Below are positions 50,814 through 60,119 of a DNA stretch of 64,000 bases, one piece after another (the stretch's first letter is position 1; every line of letters begins with the position of its first letter). This stretch comes from Caloranaerobacter sp050286925 (GTDB lineage: Bacteria > Bacillota > Clostridia > Tissierellales > Thermohalobacteraceae), in contig NZ_JBFWFX010000002.1 in the NCBI RefSeq assembly GCF_050286925.1, forward strand, positions 227,629 through 291,628. Direction: 5' to 3'. A program made the position numbers and the translations under genes. The notes beneath the pieces were generated by a model. It saw nothing but the letters and a program-made list of their open reading frames with translations. It ran no database searches and was not told where the DNA came from.

Positions 50814-52160
50814 ATGATTTTGGAGAATGATAGTAGATTAAAGATAATATGGAGTTTAGCATGGCCCGTTATGATAAGTCAGATTTTACAGACATTATTA
50901 GAGATAATAGATATGTATTTTGTGTCTAACATAGGAGTTAATGAGGCTGCTGCAGCTGGTATTGGTACTTCAGTTATTGGTGTTATTATTGTTGTAACTC
51001 AGTTGATTGCTACAGGAACGATAGCTTTAATTTCTAGAAAAACTGGCGAGAATGATGATAAAGGAGTTTTAGAAGTAACAGGACAAGCTTTAATACTTTC
51101 AGTTGCAGTAGGAATATTAATATCTGTACTAAGTTTTTGTTTATCTACTTCTATAATAAAATTATTTGAAGTAGAGGTAGAAGTTGCAAAAAATTCGATT
51201 AATTATTTAAAGATTGTTTCGTTAAGTATACCTTTTATATTCTTCAATTTAACAGGAAGAGCTATATTACAGGCAAAAGGTGATACTAAGACTCCAATGT
51301 TAATATTCGGACTTATGAATTTAGTAAATATTATTCTTGATCCTATATTAATATACGGATTATTTTATTTTCCAAAGCTTATGTTTATAGGAGCACCATT
51401 AGCAACAGCTATATCGAATGTGTTTGCTTCAGTTTTGATGTTTAAAACGATTTTAAGAAAAATATTTAATAATGAATTGAAAAAATATCTACAAGTTTTA
51501 AATATTAAAATAAGTTTGATGGGGAAGATATTGAAAATAGGCTCATACTCTGCGGTGCAAGCTATTTCTAGACCTATAACTGGACTTGTGATGTATAAGA
51601 TTGCAAATTATTCTGGCACAAAAGCAGTTGCGGCTTTTACTATAGGAGGCAGGATGTTTAATCTGGTATTTATTTTTTTAGCAGGATTAAATCTATCTAT
51701 TTCTGTCCTTGTAGGCCAAAATCTTGGGAAAAAAGATATAAAATCAGCTGAATCGATAGTAAAAGATGGAATAAAATTAGCACTAATCAATATGATGATA
51801 TTTTCACTTCCTTATTTTGTATTGGCTAAATATTTAATGTTTATCTTTACTAAAGATGTTGAAGTGATTAATATAGGTGTAAATTATCTAAGAATAGTTT
51901 ATGTTGGCGTAATTTTTGTTATTTATCCAGTTGTATATGGTGGAGCTTTTATTGGAGCTGGAGATACAGCACCACCTATGGTCGCATCATTATTAGCGAA
52001 TTTGTGTTTTAAACTACCAATGGCATACATATTGAGTAAGGTATTTAATATGGGTGCAAATGGTGTTTGGGTAGCGATTAGTCTGTCTGTTTTACTTGAA
52101 GCGGCAGTAATAATATACTATTTCAAATTGGGAAAATGGAAGTCAAGAAAAGTTTTTTAA
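50814..52160 (+). CDS. MATE-family multidrug/toxin efflux transporter
   Basis: 448 residues, 12 hydrophobic segments in two homologous halves; EIIDMYFVSNIGVNEAAAAG near 28-47 and ATAISNVFASVLMF are typical. Na+- or H+-driven export of cationic drugs or metabolites. ATG 50814 follows AAAAGGTGA; earlier readings from 50667 overlap the divergent gene and have no ribosome site. Confidence 0.9.
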   Translation: MILENDSRLKIIWSLAWPVMISQILQTLLEIIDMYFVSNIGVNEAAAAGIGTSVIGVIIVVTQLIATGTIALISRKTGENDDKGVLEVTGQALILSVAVGILISVLSFCLSTSIIKLFEVEVEVAKNSINYLKIVSLSIPFIFFNLTGRAILQAKGDTKTPMLIFGLMNLVNIILDPILIYGLFYFPKLMFIGAPLATAISNVFASVLMFKTILRKIFNNELKKYLQVLNIKISLMGKILKIGSYSAVQAISRPITGLVMYKIANYSGTKAVAAFTIGGRMFNLVFIFLAGLNLSISVLVGQNLGKKDIKSAESIVKDGIKLALINMMIFSLPYFVLAKYLMFIFTKDVEVINIGVNYLRIVYVGVIFVIYPVVYGGAFIGAGDTAPPMVASLLANLCFKLPMAYILSKVFNMGANGVWVAISLSVLLEAAVIIYYFKLGKWKSRKVF

Positions 52161-52263
52161 TAGAAAATTTTCAAGGGTGACTTTTTTGAAGCACATAACG
52201 GAAACTATATTTTATTTACAATTTTAAAATGTTTATAAATTCCTATTGTGTTATAAAGAAGTC

Positions 52264-52296
52264 TAAAACAGTTGGAATTGAAATCCAACTGTTTTA
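52264..52296 (+). terminator. Hairpin downstream of MATE gene
   Basis: 13-bp stem TAAAACAGTTGGA/TCCAACTGTTTTA with a 7-nt loop, 100 nt after the stop; the following sequence is AT-rich without a strict T-run. Confidence 0.6.
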
Positions 52297-52350
52297 AATA
52301 TAGTATTAAGGGGTCAGGCTTTTATAATTTTACAATTCATGATAAACATA

Positions 52351-52626
52351 ACTAAAAAGTATATATTAAAAAATCCTGTTATGGCAGGAATAGAAAGAGG
52401 AATTTACTATAAATGGAGCAACTATAGAATATATATAAAATAAGAGAGTAGATGTAGAGCCGATATTAATAATTTTCTTAAAATAATAAAAACAAGCAAT
52501 AGAAAGATAAAAAGCTTTATTGAAGAAAAAGAAATTAAAATCAAAGTAATGAAAGATTCAAACTTTAGAGAAAGCGTTAAAATTATTGAAATAGAAGAAA
52601 ATCATAAAAAAGAAAAATATTTTTAG
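52351..52626 (+). pseudogene. REP-associated tyrosine (Y1/RAYT) transposase C-terminal remnant
   Basis: YIKNPVMAGIERGIYYKWSN followed by YRIYIK is the conserved C-terminal block of IS200-like/RAYT transposases (pattern NPVxAG, YKWSSY). One in-frame stop (52441) follows, then the frame continues NFLKIIKTSNRKIKSFIEEK to TAG 52624. The N-terminal HUH and catalytic Tyr are gone. The preceding GGGGTCAGGC (52310-52319) is reminiscent of sequences beside such genes. Confidence 0.7.
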
Positions 52627-52785
52627 AAGAAATCATTCAAAACCAATGGTGCCCAATATTATAAGTGGCTAGAATAATTATGAAAAGCTGAAGGTGTTTT
52701 TTAAAAGAATTCAAAAAGTTACAAAGTATAAAATGCTGACTTTTTTATTTATTTTTCACAGAAGTTTAATTTGTTTGTCATACAG

Positions 52786-52813
52786 TTGTCACTTTTTAAC
52801 CTTAGAATATAAT
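52786..52813 (+). promoter_or_regulatory. Promoter of the DUF2680-type gene
   Basis: TTGTCA, 16-nt spacer, TATAAT; about 38 nt before ATG 52852. Confidence 0.7.
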
Positions 52814-52851
52814 TAAAGAAAAAAATAAAAAATTCTAAGGAGGAATTAAAT

Positions 52852-53355
52852 ATGAAAAAAGTATTATCATTAGTATTAGTAGGTGTTTTTGTATTATCAA
52901 TAGGGGCGTTTGCATTTGCTGATACATTTTCTAGTCCAGCAGAAATTTATGCTAACTTAACAGGAAAAACTACAGACGAAGCTTATGCACTTCGTAATAG
53001 CACTAGCAAAACATATGGACAATTAGCAGAAGATGCTGGGCTACTTGATGAGTTTAGAGATGCAAACTTAGAAGTAAAAAAGGCAATTCTTGAAGACAGA
53101 GTTAAGAATGGGATAATCACACAAGAACAAGCGGATGAGATTTTAGCAGCTATAGAAAACAGCAATTGTACAGTTCCAGGAGAAAACAGAATAGGTCAAA
53201 ACTATGGTGTTGGATTTGGTAAAGGTTTTAATGGAAACGGCATAGGAATGGGTAGAGGAAATGGTATGCAGCTTAGAGATGGTTCTCATGCAGGTCAAGG
53301 ATTTAGTGCTGGTAGAGGATTTGAAGCAGGAAGATTTAGTCAATCAAATAACTAG
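52852..53355 (+). CDS. Secreted DUF2680-like protein with Gly-rich tail
   Basis: 167 residues. Signal peptide ~1-23 (cleavage after AFA-D), then a helical DUF2680-type domain (SPAEIYANLTGKTTDEAYAL, TYGQLAEDAGLLDEFRDANL, KAILEDRVKNGIITQEQADE) and a Gly/Arg/Phe/Asn-rich tail from ~113 (FGKGFNGNGIGMGRGNGM). Function unknown; secreted or surface-associated. AAGGAGG start, own promoter and strong terminator indicate an active single gene. Confidence 0.8.
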   Translation: MKKVLSLVLVGVFVLSIGAFAFADTFSSPAEIYANLTGKTTDEAYALRNSTSKTYGQLAEDAGLLDEFRDANLEVKKAILEDRVKNGIITQEQADEILAAIENSNCTVPGENRIGQNYGVGFGKGFNGNGIGMGRGNGMQLRDGSHAGQGFSAGRGFEAGRFSQSNN

Positions 53356-53385
53356 TAAAAAGCGATCAGTTTTGATCGCTTTTTA
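53356..53385 (+). terminator. Terminator after DUF2680-type gene
   Basis: 13-bp stem around AGCGATCA/TGATCGCT, GTTT loop, TTTTT. Confidence 0.92.
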
Positions 53386-53500
53386 CTGTAGTATTTTTAC
53401 CGTATTTATTGTTCAATAATTTAACTATTTTTTCTATTAAAGCTTTTTTGTCTTCAAATTTGTTTTTATCATAGTCTCTTATTATGTATGTGATAGAAGT
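53386..53500 (-). pseudogene. Peptidase T-like (M20B) fragment
   Basis: Minus strand reads TSITYIIRDYDKNKFEDKKA followed by LIEKIVKLLNNKYGKNTTV. The IIRD-x-D-x-x-KFE-x-+K pattern matches the tripeptide aminopeptidase PepT lid region. Both ends are missing; it is truncated by the terminator of the neighbouring gene. Confidence 0.5.
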
Positions 53501-54290
53501 AGTAAAAAGGTTCAAGACTTTATAATTTTATAACTGGCGTGATAACTGTAGCTGATGACTGACAGTATACGTATAACGATGATAATCAATAAATATAGGT
53601 TGCAAATGATGTAACTAAAGTTAAAATATGAATACAATGTTGATAGTTAAAGAACTTAGAAAGTAATAGCACTATTTCCTGAGTGATGTATTAGTAGGGT
53701 AGATTGTATAACTGCTATATCAAAGACATATTGTTGTCTATAGATGCCCATGGAAATATATAAATATTAAAATCTTACCACTTGTGAGCGAGGTGATTTA
53801 TATAATAAGCTTTAATAAACACCTTAGTTTTATGAGATGGTTTTTATATCTTATTTCGTACTATCAAATAGAAAGTTAAAATTATTATCGATATTATTTT
53901 TTAGAAGAATGTAAATCAATTCATCTTTTGTAGCTTTATCAATAGATTTAAAATCTTCAGCTATTCACTAGTGTTCAATGTTTAACAAAATTTTCATATT
54001 ATCAAATTAAATTTATATTAAAACAACACATCATCCCATAATCATCAAATTATACCTTAATATACCAACAAAGAAATTATAAATAACCCATACCAAGCTA
54101 AAATTTGGATTAATATGGAATTGAAATTATATATCAACCACTTAAAAATTTTTTCCATGTAAATTTTTTATCATCAATTCGATTAATCAAACAATGCTTT
54201 ATTATTCGTTGTATAGTTATTAATCTATATGACGGAACTTCGTTTTGTATCAACTTTAATAAGTATAAATGATATTATAGCCGAAATGAT
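53501..54290. other. Gene-poor debris region
   Basis: About 790 nt without an intact gene. Visible: a minus-strand fragment about 53850-53970 reading EDFKSIDKATKDELIYILLK (C-terminal piece of an unknown protein), and a CACTAGTGTTCAAT end motif at 53972-53985, which probably marks the left end of the element carrying the transposase remnant that follows. Confidence 0.4.
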
Positions 54291-54686
54291 TTACATCATT
54301 ACTGCATTAAGACTATATCTTATAAATCTTTTAATTTTAAGGTTTTGTTTTATCCATTTAAAAAACAGTTCTATTTCCCATCGTTTCTTGTAAAGCCAAG
54401 CAATTTCTTCAGTAGATAAATTCAATAGGTTAGTAAGGAAAATTATTTCTTTACCATTTTCATCAAGTATTTTTATGATTCTATAGGGAAATTTTGTTTT
54501 ATAAGTATTTTTATCACCTAGATATGCCACTTTATCATAAATAAACTCTATACTTTCATCTAATAATCTTTCTTCAAATTCTATAATATGGTTACCTACA
54601 ACTTCATTAATTACTGAATGTCGTTTAAGTCTTGTTATAAAAAATATGTTATTTTCACAATAATAATCAAATTTTTTATAATCCAT
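54291..54686 (-). pseudogene. IS4-type DDE transposase C-terminal fragment
   Basis: 131 codons. YKKFDYYCENNIFFITRLKR and the C-terminal YKKRWEIELFFKWIKQNLKI (the Y-x2-R-x3-E-x6-K signature with the third catalytic Glu) identify the IS4/IS231 superfamily. The N-terminal half with the first catalytic Asp is absent and the C-terminus stops early, so the protein is inactive. IS-remnant repeat copy 2 adjoins its broken 5' side. Confidence 0.85.
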
Positions 54687-54708
54687 AGAAATTATAAACT
54701 ACTTTAAA

Positions 54709-54792
54709 TTGTGGATAAATTCAAATATAATTTCCGTAATGGATTAGGGCAAAATCTTACTTAATTATTTTAATCGAAGATTTTGTTCTTTT
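54709..54792 (+). repeat. ~85-bp IS-remnant repeat, copy 2
   Basis: Shares AAATATAATTTCCGTAATGG and the AATCGAAGATTTTGTTCT end with the block at 22429-22518 in the same orientation. It abuts the broken transposase gene, which ties the repeat family to this IS type. Confidence 0.65.
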
Positions 54793-55305
54793 TACATAAT
54801 TAAGGAACTCTTTACTATTATAATATAATAAATTTGAATTTCTGAATTAAAAATTTTTTCGATTAATGACAGTGGTAGAGGTAATTTTCCTAAGTATAAA
54901 CCATTTAATTTTGCACCTATTACATCATCATTAATGATAGGCGATATATTTACATTTACACCAATTGGTAGAAAACCTATTTTTAAAGATGATTTTAACA
55001 TTATGCTATTTGGCTGCAAATCAAAATAAAATCCATTAAACTCTACAAAAAAGGTAATTCTTGTGTGTTAATTTGTTTAGTAATTTAAGGCACTAGGACC
55101 GAATTTAATTCAGCTTCTTCTAATAAAATTTCATTTTCGCCAAATATGTTGATTTTAGAATTATTTATCAAATCAATGATAAATAAATTTGGATTAGTTT
55201 CGTTAAAAGTCTTTATACTATTTGGACGAATTAAAACAAGAGATATAGTAATAAGAATAAATAAAGTAAGTATTAGTCCTAAAAAACTTTTTTAAATATT
55301 TTCAT
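54792..55305 (-). pseudogene. Frameshifted membrane-anchored protein (YpmS/DUF2140-like)
   Basis: ATG 55305 follows GGAGTG and gives MKIFKKVF, then a frameshift in a T-run; the next frame continues GLILTLFILITISLVLIRPN (membrane segment), NPNLFIIDLINNSKINIFGE and EEAELNSVLVP before a stop. A third segment, 54792-55019, reads LKIGFLPIGVNVNISPIIND and LYLGKLPLPLSLIEKIFN. The one-helix anchor plus beta-rich GKLPLPLSLIEK pattern suggests the YpmS/DUF2140 group, tentatively. Confidence 0.6.
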
Positions 55306-55425
55306 GAAATCACTCCTTAATTAATTATATCAAAAAAATATATATATGTAGACAGTATCAAAAAGATTGAAACCTTTACACCCTGTGATATAATATAGTC
55401 AGCAGATGAAGGGAGAGAGGGTATA

Positions 55426-56157
55426 ATGTATTCTATATCTAATATAGAAACAATAAAGCATTTGTTAAATTATGATAAAATAGCAACGATAAATGCTTTA
55501 GGTAAAATGAGATTTACAAAGAATTGGGAGATTATTGTAGATAATATAAATAAGCCAAGAGGATTTATATTAAAATCGGACAAATGGAATATAATATATT
55601 CTCCAGAAGATGAAGTAGCTAGAAAGATGCTAGAGAATATAAACTTAAAAGGACAAAGATTTGCAGGTGTGTTAAAGAAATATTATGATTTAGTAAAAAA
55701 TAGTGAGGAAATTGAGTGGGAAGAACCATGTTATTTGTATTATATGGACAAAAATAATTTGGATTTGACTAGAATTAGACATGAAGTGAAAGAGTTAAAG
55801 CTAAAAGATGCAGTAGTTGTAAATGAATATTATACATATAAAAGTGAAAATTCTCTAGAATATATAACTAATTGTATTAAAAATAGACCTTCATCAGCTA
55901 TTTTTGATAAAAATGGTGTTCCTATTTCTTGGGCTGTAGTTAGAGAAGATGGTTCAATGGGTATAATGTATACAAAGGAAGAATATAGAGGCAAGGGGTT
56001 AGCTGTATCTGTTAGCATTGACCTTGCAAAGAAAGTATTTGACATTGGTTGGACTCCTTATGTTCATATTGTAGTTAACAATACACCTTCAATAAAATTA
56101 GCAGAGTCGATTGGTTTTAAAAGGTATGGTGAAATTGTCTGGTTTGGAGTAAAATAA
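55426..56157 (+). CDS. GNAT-family N-acetyltransferase
   Basis: 243 residues. The C-terminal half carries the GNAT acetyl-CoA site: PISWAVVREDGSMGIMYTKE and EYRGKGLAVSVSIDLAKKVF (Q/R-x-x-G-x-G/A loop), followed by NNTPSIKLAESIGFKRYGEI. The N-terminal half is divergent, as in GNAT proteins of the FR47/ZIM3-like type. Acceptor unknown. AAGGGAGAGAGGG before ATG; own terminator. Confidence 0.85.
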   Translation: MYSISNIETIKHLLNYDKIATINALGKMRFTKNWEIIVDNINKPRGFILKSDKWNIIYSPEDEVARKMLENINLKGQRFAGVLKKYYDLVKNSEEIEWEEPCYLYYMDKNNLDLTRIRHEVKELKLKDAVVVNEYYTYKSENSLEYITNCIKNRPSSAIFDKNGVPISWAVVREDGSMGIMYTKEEYRGKGLAVSVSIDLAKKVFDIGWTPYVHIVVNNTPSIKLAESIGFKRYGEIVWFGVK

Positions 56158-56181
56158 ATAGATAAAGGATAAACTTTTATT

Positions 56182-56204
56182 AAGCAGCTTTGTGCTGCTT
56201 TTCT
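56182..56204 (+). terminator. Terminator after acetyltransferase
   Basis: 7-bp stem AAGCAGC/GCTGCTT, 5-nt loop, TTTTCT. Confidence 0.75.
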
Positions 56205-56233
56205 ATATGAGTATGAGAAGGAAGGTACGATAA

Positions 56234-58039
56234 ATGAATATAGTAATATCTACGCTAAATTCAAAATATATTCACTCTTCTTTATCAATCAGGTATTTAA
56301 AGAGTTACTGTATGGATTTATTTAACAATATTAAACTTATGGAGTTTACAATTAATCAGAATAGTGAGTATATTACAGGGGAGATTTTCAAACATGCACC
56401 TGATGTTTTAGCTTTTTCGTGTTACATTTGGAATATTGAAAAGACTCTAGAAATTTGTGAAAGATTGAAAATTGTAAGACCACAAACTAAGATTATATTA
56501 GGTGGACCAGAGGTTTCTTTTGATGGAGATGAATTATTAAGAAAATATGATTTTATCGACTTTGTAATATATGGAGAAGGGGAAGAAACATTTAAGGAAT
56601 TATTACAGTACCTAGATGAAGGTATAGAGAATTATGATAATATAAAAGGATTAATATTTAGAGAAGATGAAAGAATAATTGTAAATAGTCCTAGACCTTT
56701 GATTTCTAATCTTGATATGATTCCATCTCCATATGAAGGTGATCTAAATGAATTTAAAGATAAAATTGTATATTTTGAAAGCTCTAGAGGATGCCCTTTT
56801 AATTGTCAATTTTGCTTATCATCAACTATAAAAGGAGTAAGATATTTTACTCTCGATAGAGTAAAAGAAGATTTGCTAAAACTTATTAAGGCAGGAGTAA
56901 AGCAGGTAAAATTTGTAGATAGGACTTTTAATGCAAAAAAGGACTATGCTCTTGAAATTATGAAATTTATAATGGCACAAAATGTAAAGAATATAAATTT
57001 TCATTTTGAAGTTACAGCACACCTTTTAGATGATGAGATGTTAGATTTTCTTAAATGTGTGCCAGAAGGTCTATTTCAGTTTGAAATAGGAGTCCAGTCA
57101 ACTAATGATAAAACGTTAGAAGCTATTAGTAGAAAAACTAATTTTGATAAATTGAGTAAGGTTGTAAAAAAAATAAAAAGTTATAAAAATATTCATCAAC
57201 ATTTGGATTTAATAGCCGGTTTGCCATATGAAGATTATAATAGTTTCAAAAAATCATTCAATGATGTATATAATTTGCAACCAGACATGCTTCAATTAGG
57301 TTTTTTAAAACTTCTTAAAGGTTCAGGATTGAGAAGAGATAGAGAAAAATACGGATTTAAGTTTTTAGATAAGCCCCCTTATGAGGTACTTGAAAATAAC
57401 TATATAAGTTATGAAGAAATGTTAAAATTAAAATCTATTGAGGATTTGTTAGAAAAATATTCAAACAGCAGAAGCTTTGAAAATAGTTTAAAATATGTTA
57501 TTAAAAATTATTATGAGACACCCTTTGATTTTTTTGAAGATTTTAGTAGTTATTGGGAACAGCATAAACTTGATTCGATTTCTCATAGTAAGGCTAGTTT
57601 ATATAAGATATTCTATAATTATTATTTTGATAGGATAAATATAAATATAGAGATATTTAGAGAATTGTTAAAATATGATTTTTTACTTAATAATAAAACC
57701 TCTAATTTACCTGAGTTTATGAAGTCAGATAAGAAAATTAATGATAGAAATACTGCTCATAAATTTTTGCAAAATGAATTGTATGTTAATAAATACTTGA
57801 AAGAATTTGCAAATATTCCAGCTAAAAAAATAATTAATAAGGTTCATTTTGAAGTATTTATATTGGATATATTGGATTTCATAAAAAATAATTTTGAAAT
57901 AGATAAAGTATTATATAAAGAAAGTATTGTGCTTTTTAAATATAATGAAGACAAAAAAGTATTTAATAAAGTTGCTGTATATAATGTAACTGAAGAAATA
58001 AAAAAAATAAGGAGTGAAAGTATTGGAAATAATAAATGA
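56234..58039 (+). CDS. B12-binding radical SAM protein (DUF4080 type)
   Basis: 601 residues. N-terminal cobalamin-binding domain (~1-135, LGGPEVSFDGDELLRKYDFI), radical SAM core with cluster Cys 187, 191 and 194 in SSRGCPFNCQFC, then SPASM-less C-terminal DUF4080 region. Typical MNIVISTLNSKYIHSSLSIR start. Probably a methyltransferase or other radical enzyme; substrate unknown. GAAGGTACG before ATG; overlaps the next gene's start by 17 nt, so translation is likely coupled. Confidence 0.9.
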   Translation: MNIVISTLNSKYIHSSLSIRYLKSYCMDLFNNIKLMEFTINQNSEYITGEIFKHAPDVLAFSCYIWNIEKTLEICERLKIVRPQTKIILGGPEVSFDGDELLRKYDFIDFVIYGEGEETFKELLQYLDEGIENYDNIKGLIFREDERIIVNSPRPLISNLDMIPSPYEGDLNEFKDKIVYFESSRGCPFNCQFCLSSTIKGVRYFTLDRVKEDLLKLIKAGVKQVKFVDRTFNAKKDYALEIMKFIMAQNVKNINFHFEVTAHLLDDEMLDFLKCVPEGLFQFEIGVQSTNDKTLEAISRKTNFDKLSKVVKKIKSYKNIHQHLDLIAGLPYEDYNSFKKSFNDVYNLQPDMLQLGFLKLLKGSGLRRDREKYGFKFLDKPPYEVLENNYISYEEMLKLKSIEDLLEKYSNSRSFENSLKYVIKNYYETPFDFFEDFSSYWEQHKLDSISHSKASLYKIFYNYYFDRININIEIFRELLKYDFLLNNKTSNLPEFMKSDKKINDRNTAHKFLQNELYVNKYLKEFANIPAKKIINKVHFEVFILDILDFIKNNFEIDKVLYKESIVLFKYNEDKKVFNKVAVYNVTEEIKKIRSESIGNNK

Positions 58040-58787
58040 TTTAATTTATATTAATAAAACTGCATTAAAGAAATCATATAATCTTATATTGAAAAATTGG
58101 ACATTAATTTTTACAGGAATAGTTTATTCAGTTTTAAATCTTATGTTATTTATATTAGTAGGAATATTATTTAGAGGGGTTTTGTCAATAATTGCTGGAT
58201 TTGTTTTGGTATTAGCTATAAGTTCTTTTATATCTGATTATTTATATCTTTTATACAATGTAGTTGTATATGGGAAATTTACTTTAAACGATTTTAAATA
58301 TGGATTTAAAGCTTTTGTTTGGAAGATATATGGAATATTCTTTATAGGATGGATGGCAAGTTATATTTTAAGTTTATTTATTAGATCTATTTCATCAAGT
58401 TTTATTCCTAATATGATTATTAGTTTTATCATTAATTTATTGATTTTCATATTTTTAAATCCACTGCCAGAAACTATCTATTTAAAAGATTTATCATCTT
58501 GGGATTCTATACAGTATTCTTATCATTTTATTAAAGAAAATTTTATCCAATGGTTTGTATCGAATTCTGTATTTATTTTGATGATTTATTTTTTAACAGG
58601 AAAAATTTTAGGTAATGTATTTATGATACATATAAAATTAAAAGTAAGTTTGACTTTAGGAAGTATTTTAATGTATTTAATTGGACAAGTGGTATTTACT
58701 TATATGATGATTTATAGAGGAGTATTATTCGATATATTGAGTACAAGTACAATAAGAAAGAGAAAATTCATGAGAGATTTGTATTAA
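58023..58787 (+). CDS. Polytopic membrane protein of unknown function
   Basis: 254 residues from TTG 58023, about 9 nt after AAGGAG (GTG 58014 abuts it). Six hydrophobic segments, predicted at about 23-48, 50-72, 92-112, 120-150, 175-195 and 210-235. No recognised motif. Coupled to the radical SAM gene and followed 28 nt later by a TPR protein. Confidence 0.7.
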   Translation: MEIINDLIYINKTALKKSYNLILKNWTLIFTGIVYSVLNLMLFILVGILFRGVLSIIAGFVLVLAISSFISDYLYLLYNVVVYGKFTLNDFKYGFKAFVWKIYGIFFIGWMASYILSLFIRSISSSFIPNMIISFIINLLIFIFLNPLPETIYLKDLSSWDSIQYSYHFIKENFIQWFVSNSVFILMIYFLTGKILGNVFMIHIKLKVSLTLGSILMYLIGQVVFTYMMIYRGVLFDILSTSTIRKRKFMRDLY

Positions 58788-58815
58788 TAAATAACTTGTG
58801 AAAAGGTGATGAATA

Positions 58816-59955
58816 ATGAGGGAAATTGAGAAGTTTTTCAAAGAAAAAACTGAGAATTTAACTTTTATTGAATTAAAACCAGGTGCAAAAACTAAATTTA
58901 ACAAATTTAAATTAGATTCAAATATACCTTTGCCTATTTTAGTAGATGAGTTGATTACGGAGATAAAGGAAAGAAGAGCTCAAGATGAAATAAAAGTTTC
59001 TTCAATAATCAGAGGTATGATATATACAATTGGCGTTGATCCTAATTTTCCATATATTGATAAATATAAAGATATTTTATACGGTTTTGATGAAAAAATT
59101 GAAGATTTTATATTATATAATGGTGTGAAATTTATTAAAGAAGGTTTGCTTGATGATGGTTTAATATATCTGAGAGCATTGATAACATTAAATAAAAAAA
59201 ATGTGGACGGATTATATAATTATGGAGTAGCTTTAGAAGAAAGAGCTAAAAAATATTTAGAATTAAGAGATGAAAAAAGAGCTAAGATATTTATAAATGA
59301 GTCAACAAGACAATTTGAAGATATACTTGAAATAGATACTGATTATTCTCTGGCATATTATAAACTTGGTTATCATTATAGATTAAACAAGCAATTTATT
59401 AAATGTAAGATTATTTGGGAAAAGTTTTTGACGTTAAGTGAAAACGAAGAGCTAAAAGAAGAAATAAAACTAAATCTTTTAGAAATACAGGATGATATAA
59501 CTTATGAAGAAGGATATAACGAAATATTTACTGGAAACCCTGTAAAAGGACTTGAAAAGTTATTACCTCTGAAAGAAAAATATACAGATTGGTGGAATTT
59601 ATTATTTATAATAGGTTTAGGATATAGACAGATAGGTGATTTTGTTAAAGCAAAGGAAGAATTCGAAAATGTACTAAGTATAATACCAGGTCAAGTGGAT
59701 GCATTAAATGAATTAGGCCTTTGTTTAGCAAATTTAGGACAATATGAAGAAGCTATTGAAAAGTTTACAGAAGCCTACAAAAAGAGGCCTAAAGATTATG
59801 AAATATTATGTAATAGGGGTATGACATATCTTCAAATGGGTATTTTAGATAAAGCTAAAGAAGACATACAAAAAGCATATGATGAAAATCCTTTAGATGA
59901 AATAACTATAGCATGTATGAAGGAAATTGAGAGGATAGAGGGAATGACTCGATAG
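58816..59955 (+). CDS. TPR-repeat protein
   Basis: 379 residues, cytoplasmic. The N-terminal ~100 residues are unassigned; TPR units are recognisable around 155-190 (SLAYYKLGYHYRLNKQFIKC), 250-285 (WNLLFIIGLGYRQIGDFVKA) and two consecutive ones at 290-365 (VDALNELGLCLANLGQYEEA; YEILCNRGMTYLQMGILDKA). A protein-interaction scaffold; partner unknown. Last gene of the three-gene operon, its stop lies in the terminator. Confidence 0.85.
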   Translation: MREIEKFFKEKTENLTFIELKPGAKTKFNKFKLDSNIPLPILVDELITEIKERRAQDEIKVSSIIRGMIYTIGVDPNFPYIDKYKDILYGFDEKIEDFILYNGVKFIKEGLLDDGLIYLRALITLNKKNVDGLYNYGVALEERAKKYLELRDEKRAKIFINESTRQFEDILEIDTDYSLAYYKLGYHYRLNKQFIKCKIIWEKFLTLSENEELKEEIKLNLLEIQDDITYEEGYNEIFTGNPVKGLEKLLPLKEKYTDWWNLLFIIGLGYRQIGDFVKAKEEFENVLSIIPGQVDALNELGLCLANLGQYEEAIEKFTEAYKKRPKDYEILCNRGMTYLQMGILDKAKEDIQKAYDENPLDEITIACMKEIERIEGMTR

Positions 59956-59970
59956 TCATTCCCTCTTTTG
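59937..59970 (+). terminator. Terminator after TPR gene
   Basis: 13-bp stem AGAGGGAATGACT/AGTCATTCCCTCT, CGAT loop, TTTT. Confidence 0.92.
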
Positions 59971-60119
59971 TACGATTATTGTTTAAAATAATCTAAATAT
60001 TAAAATAATTTAATAGTTAATATAATAAGAATAAAATAAAAATATAGTAAAATTGTGATAAAATATAAATGAGTTTTGTTTTTGATTGTAGGAAAACGAT
60101 ATCATGAGGGGTGAAGACC

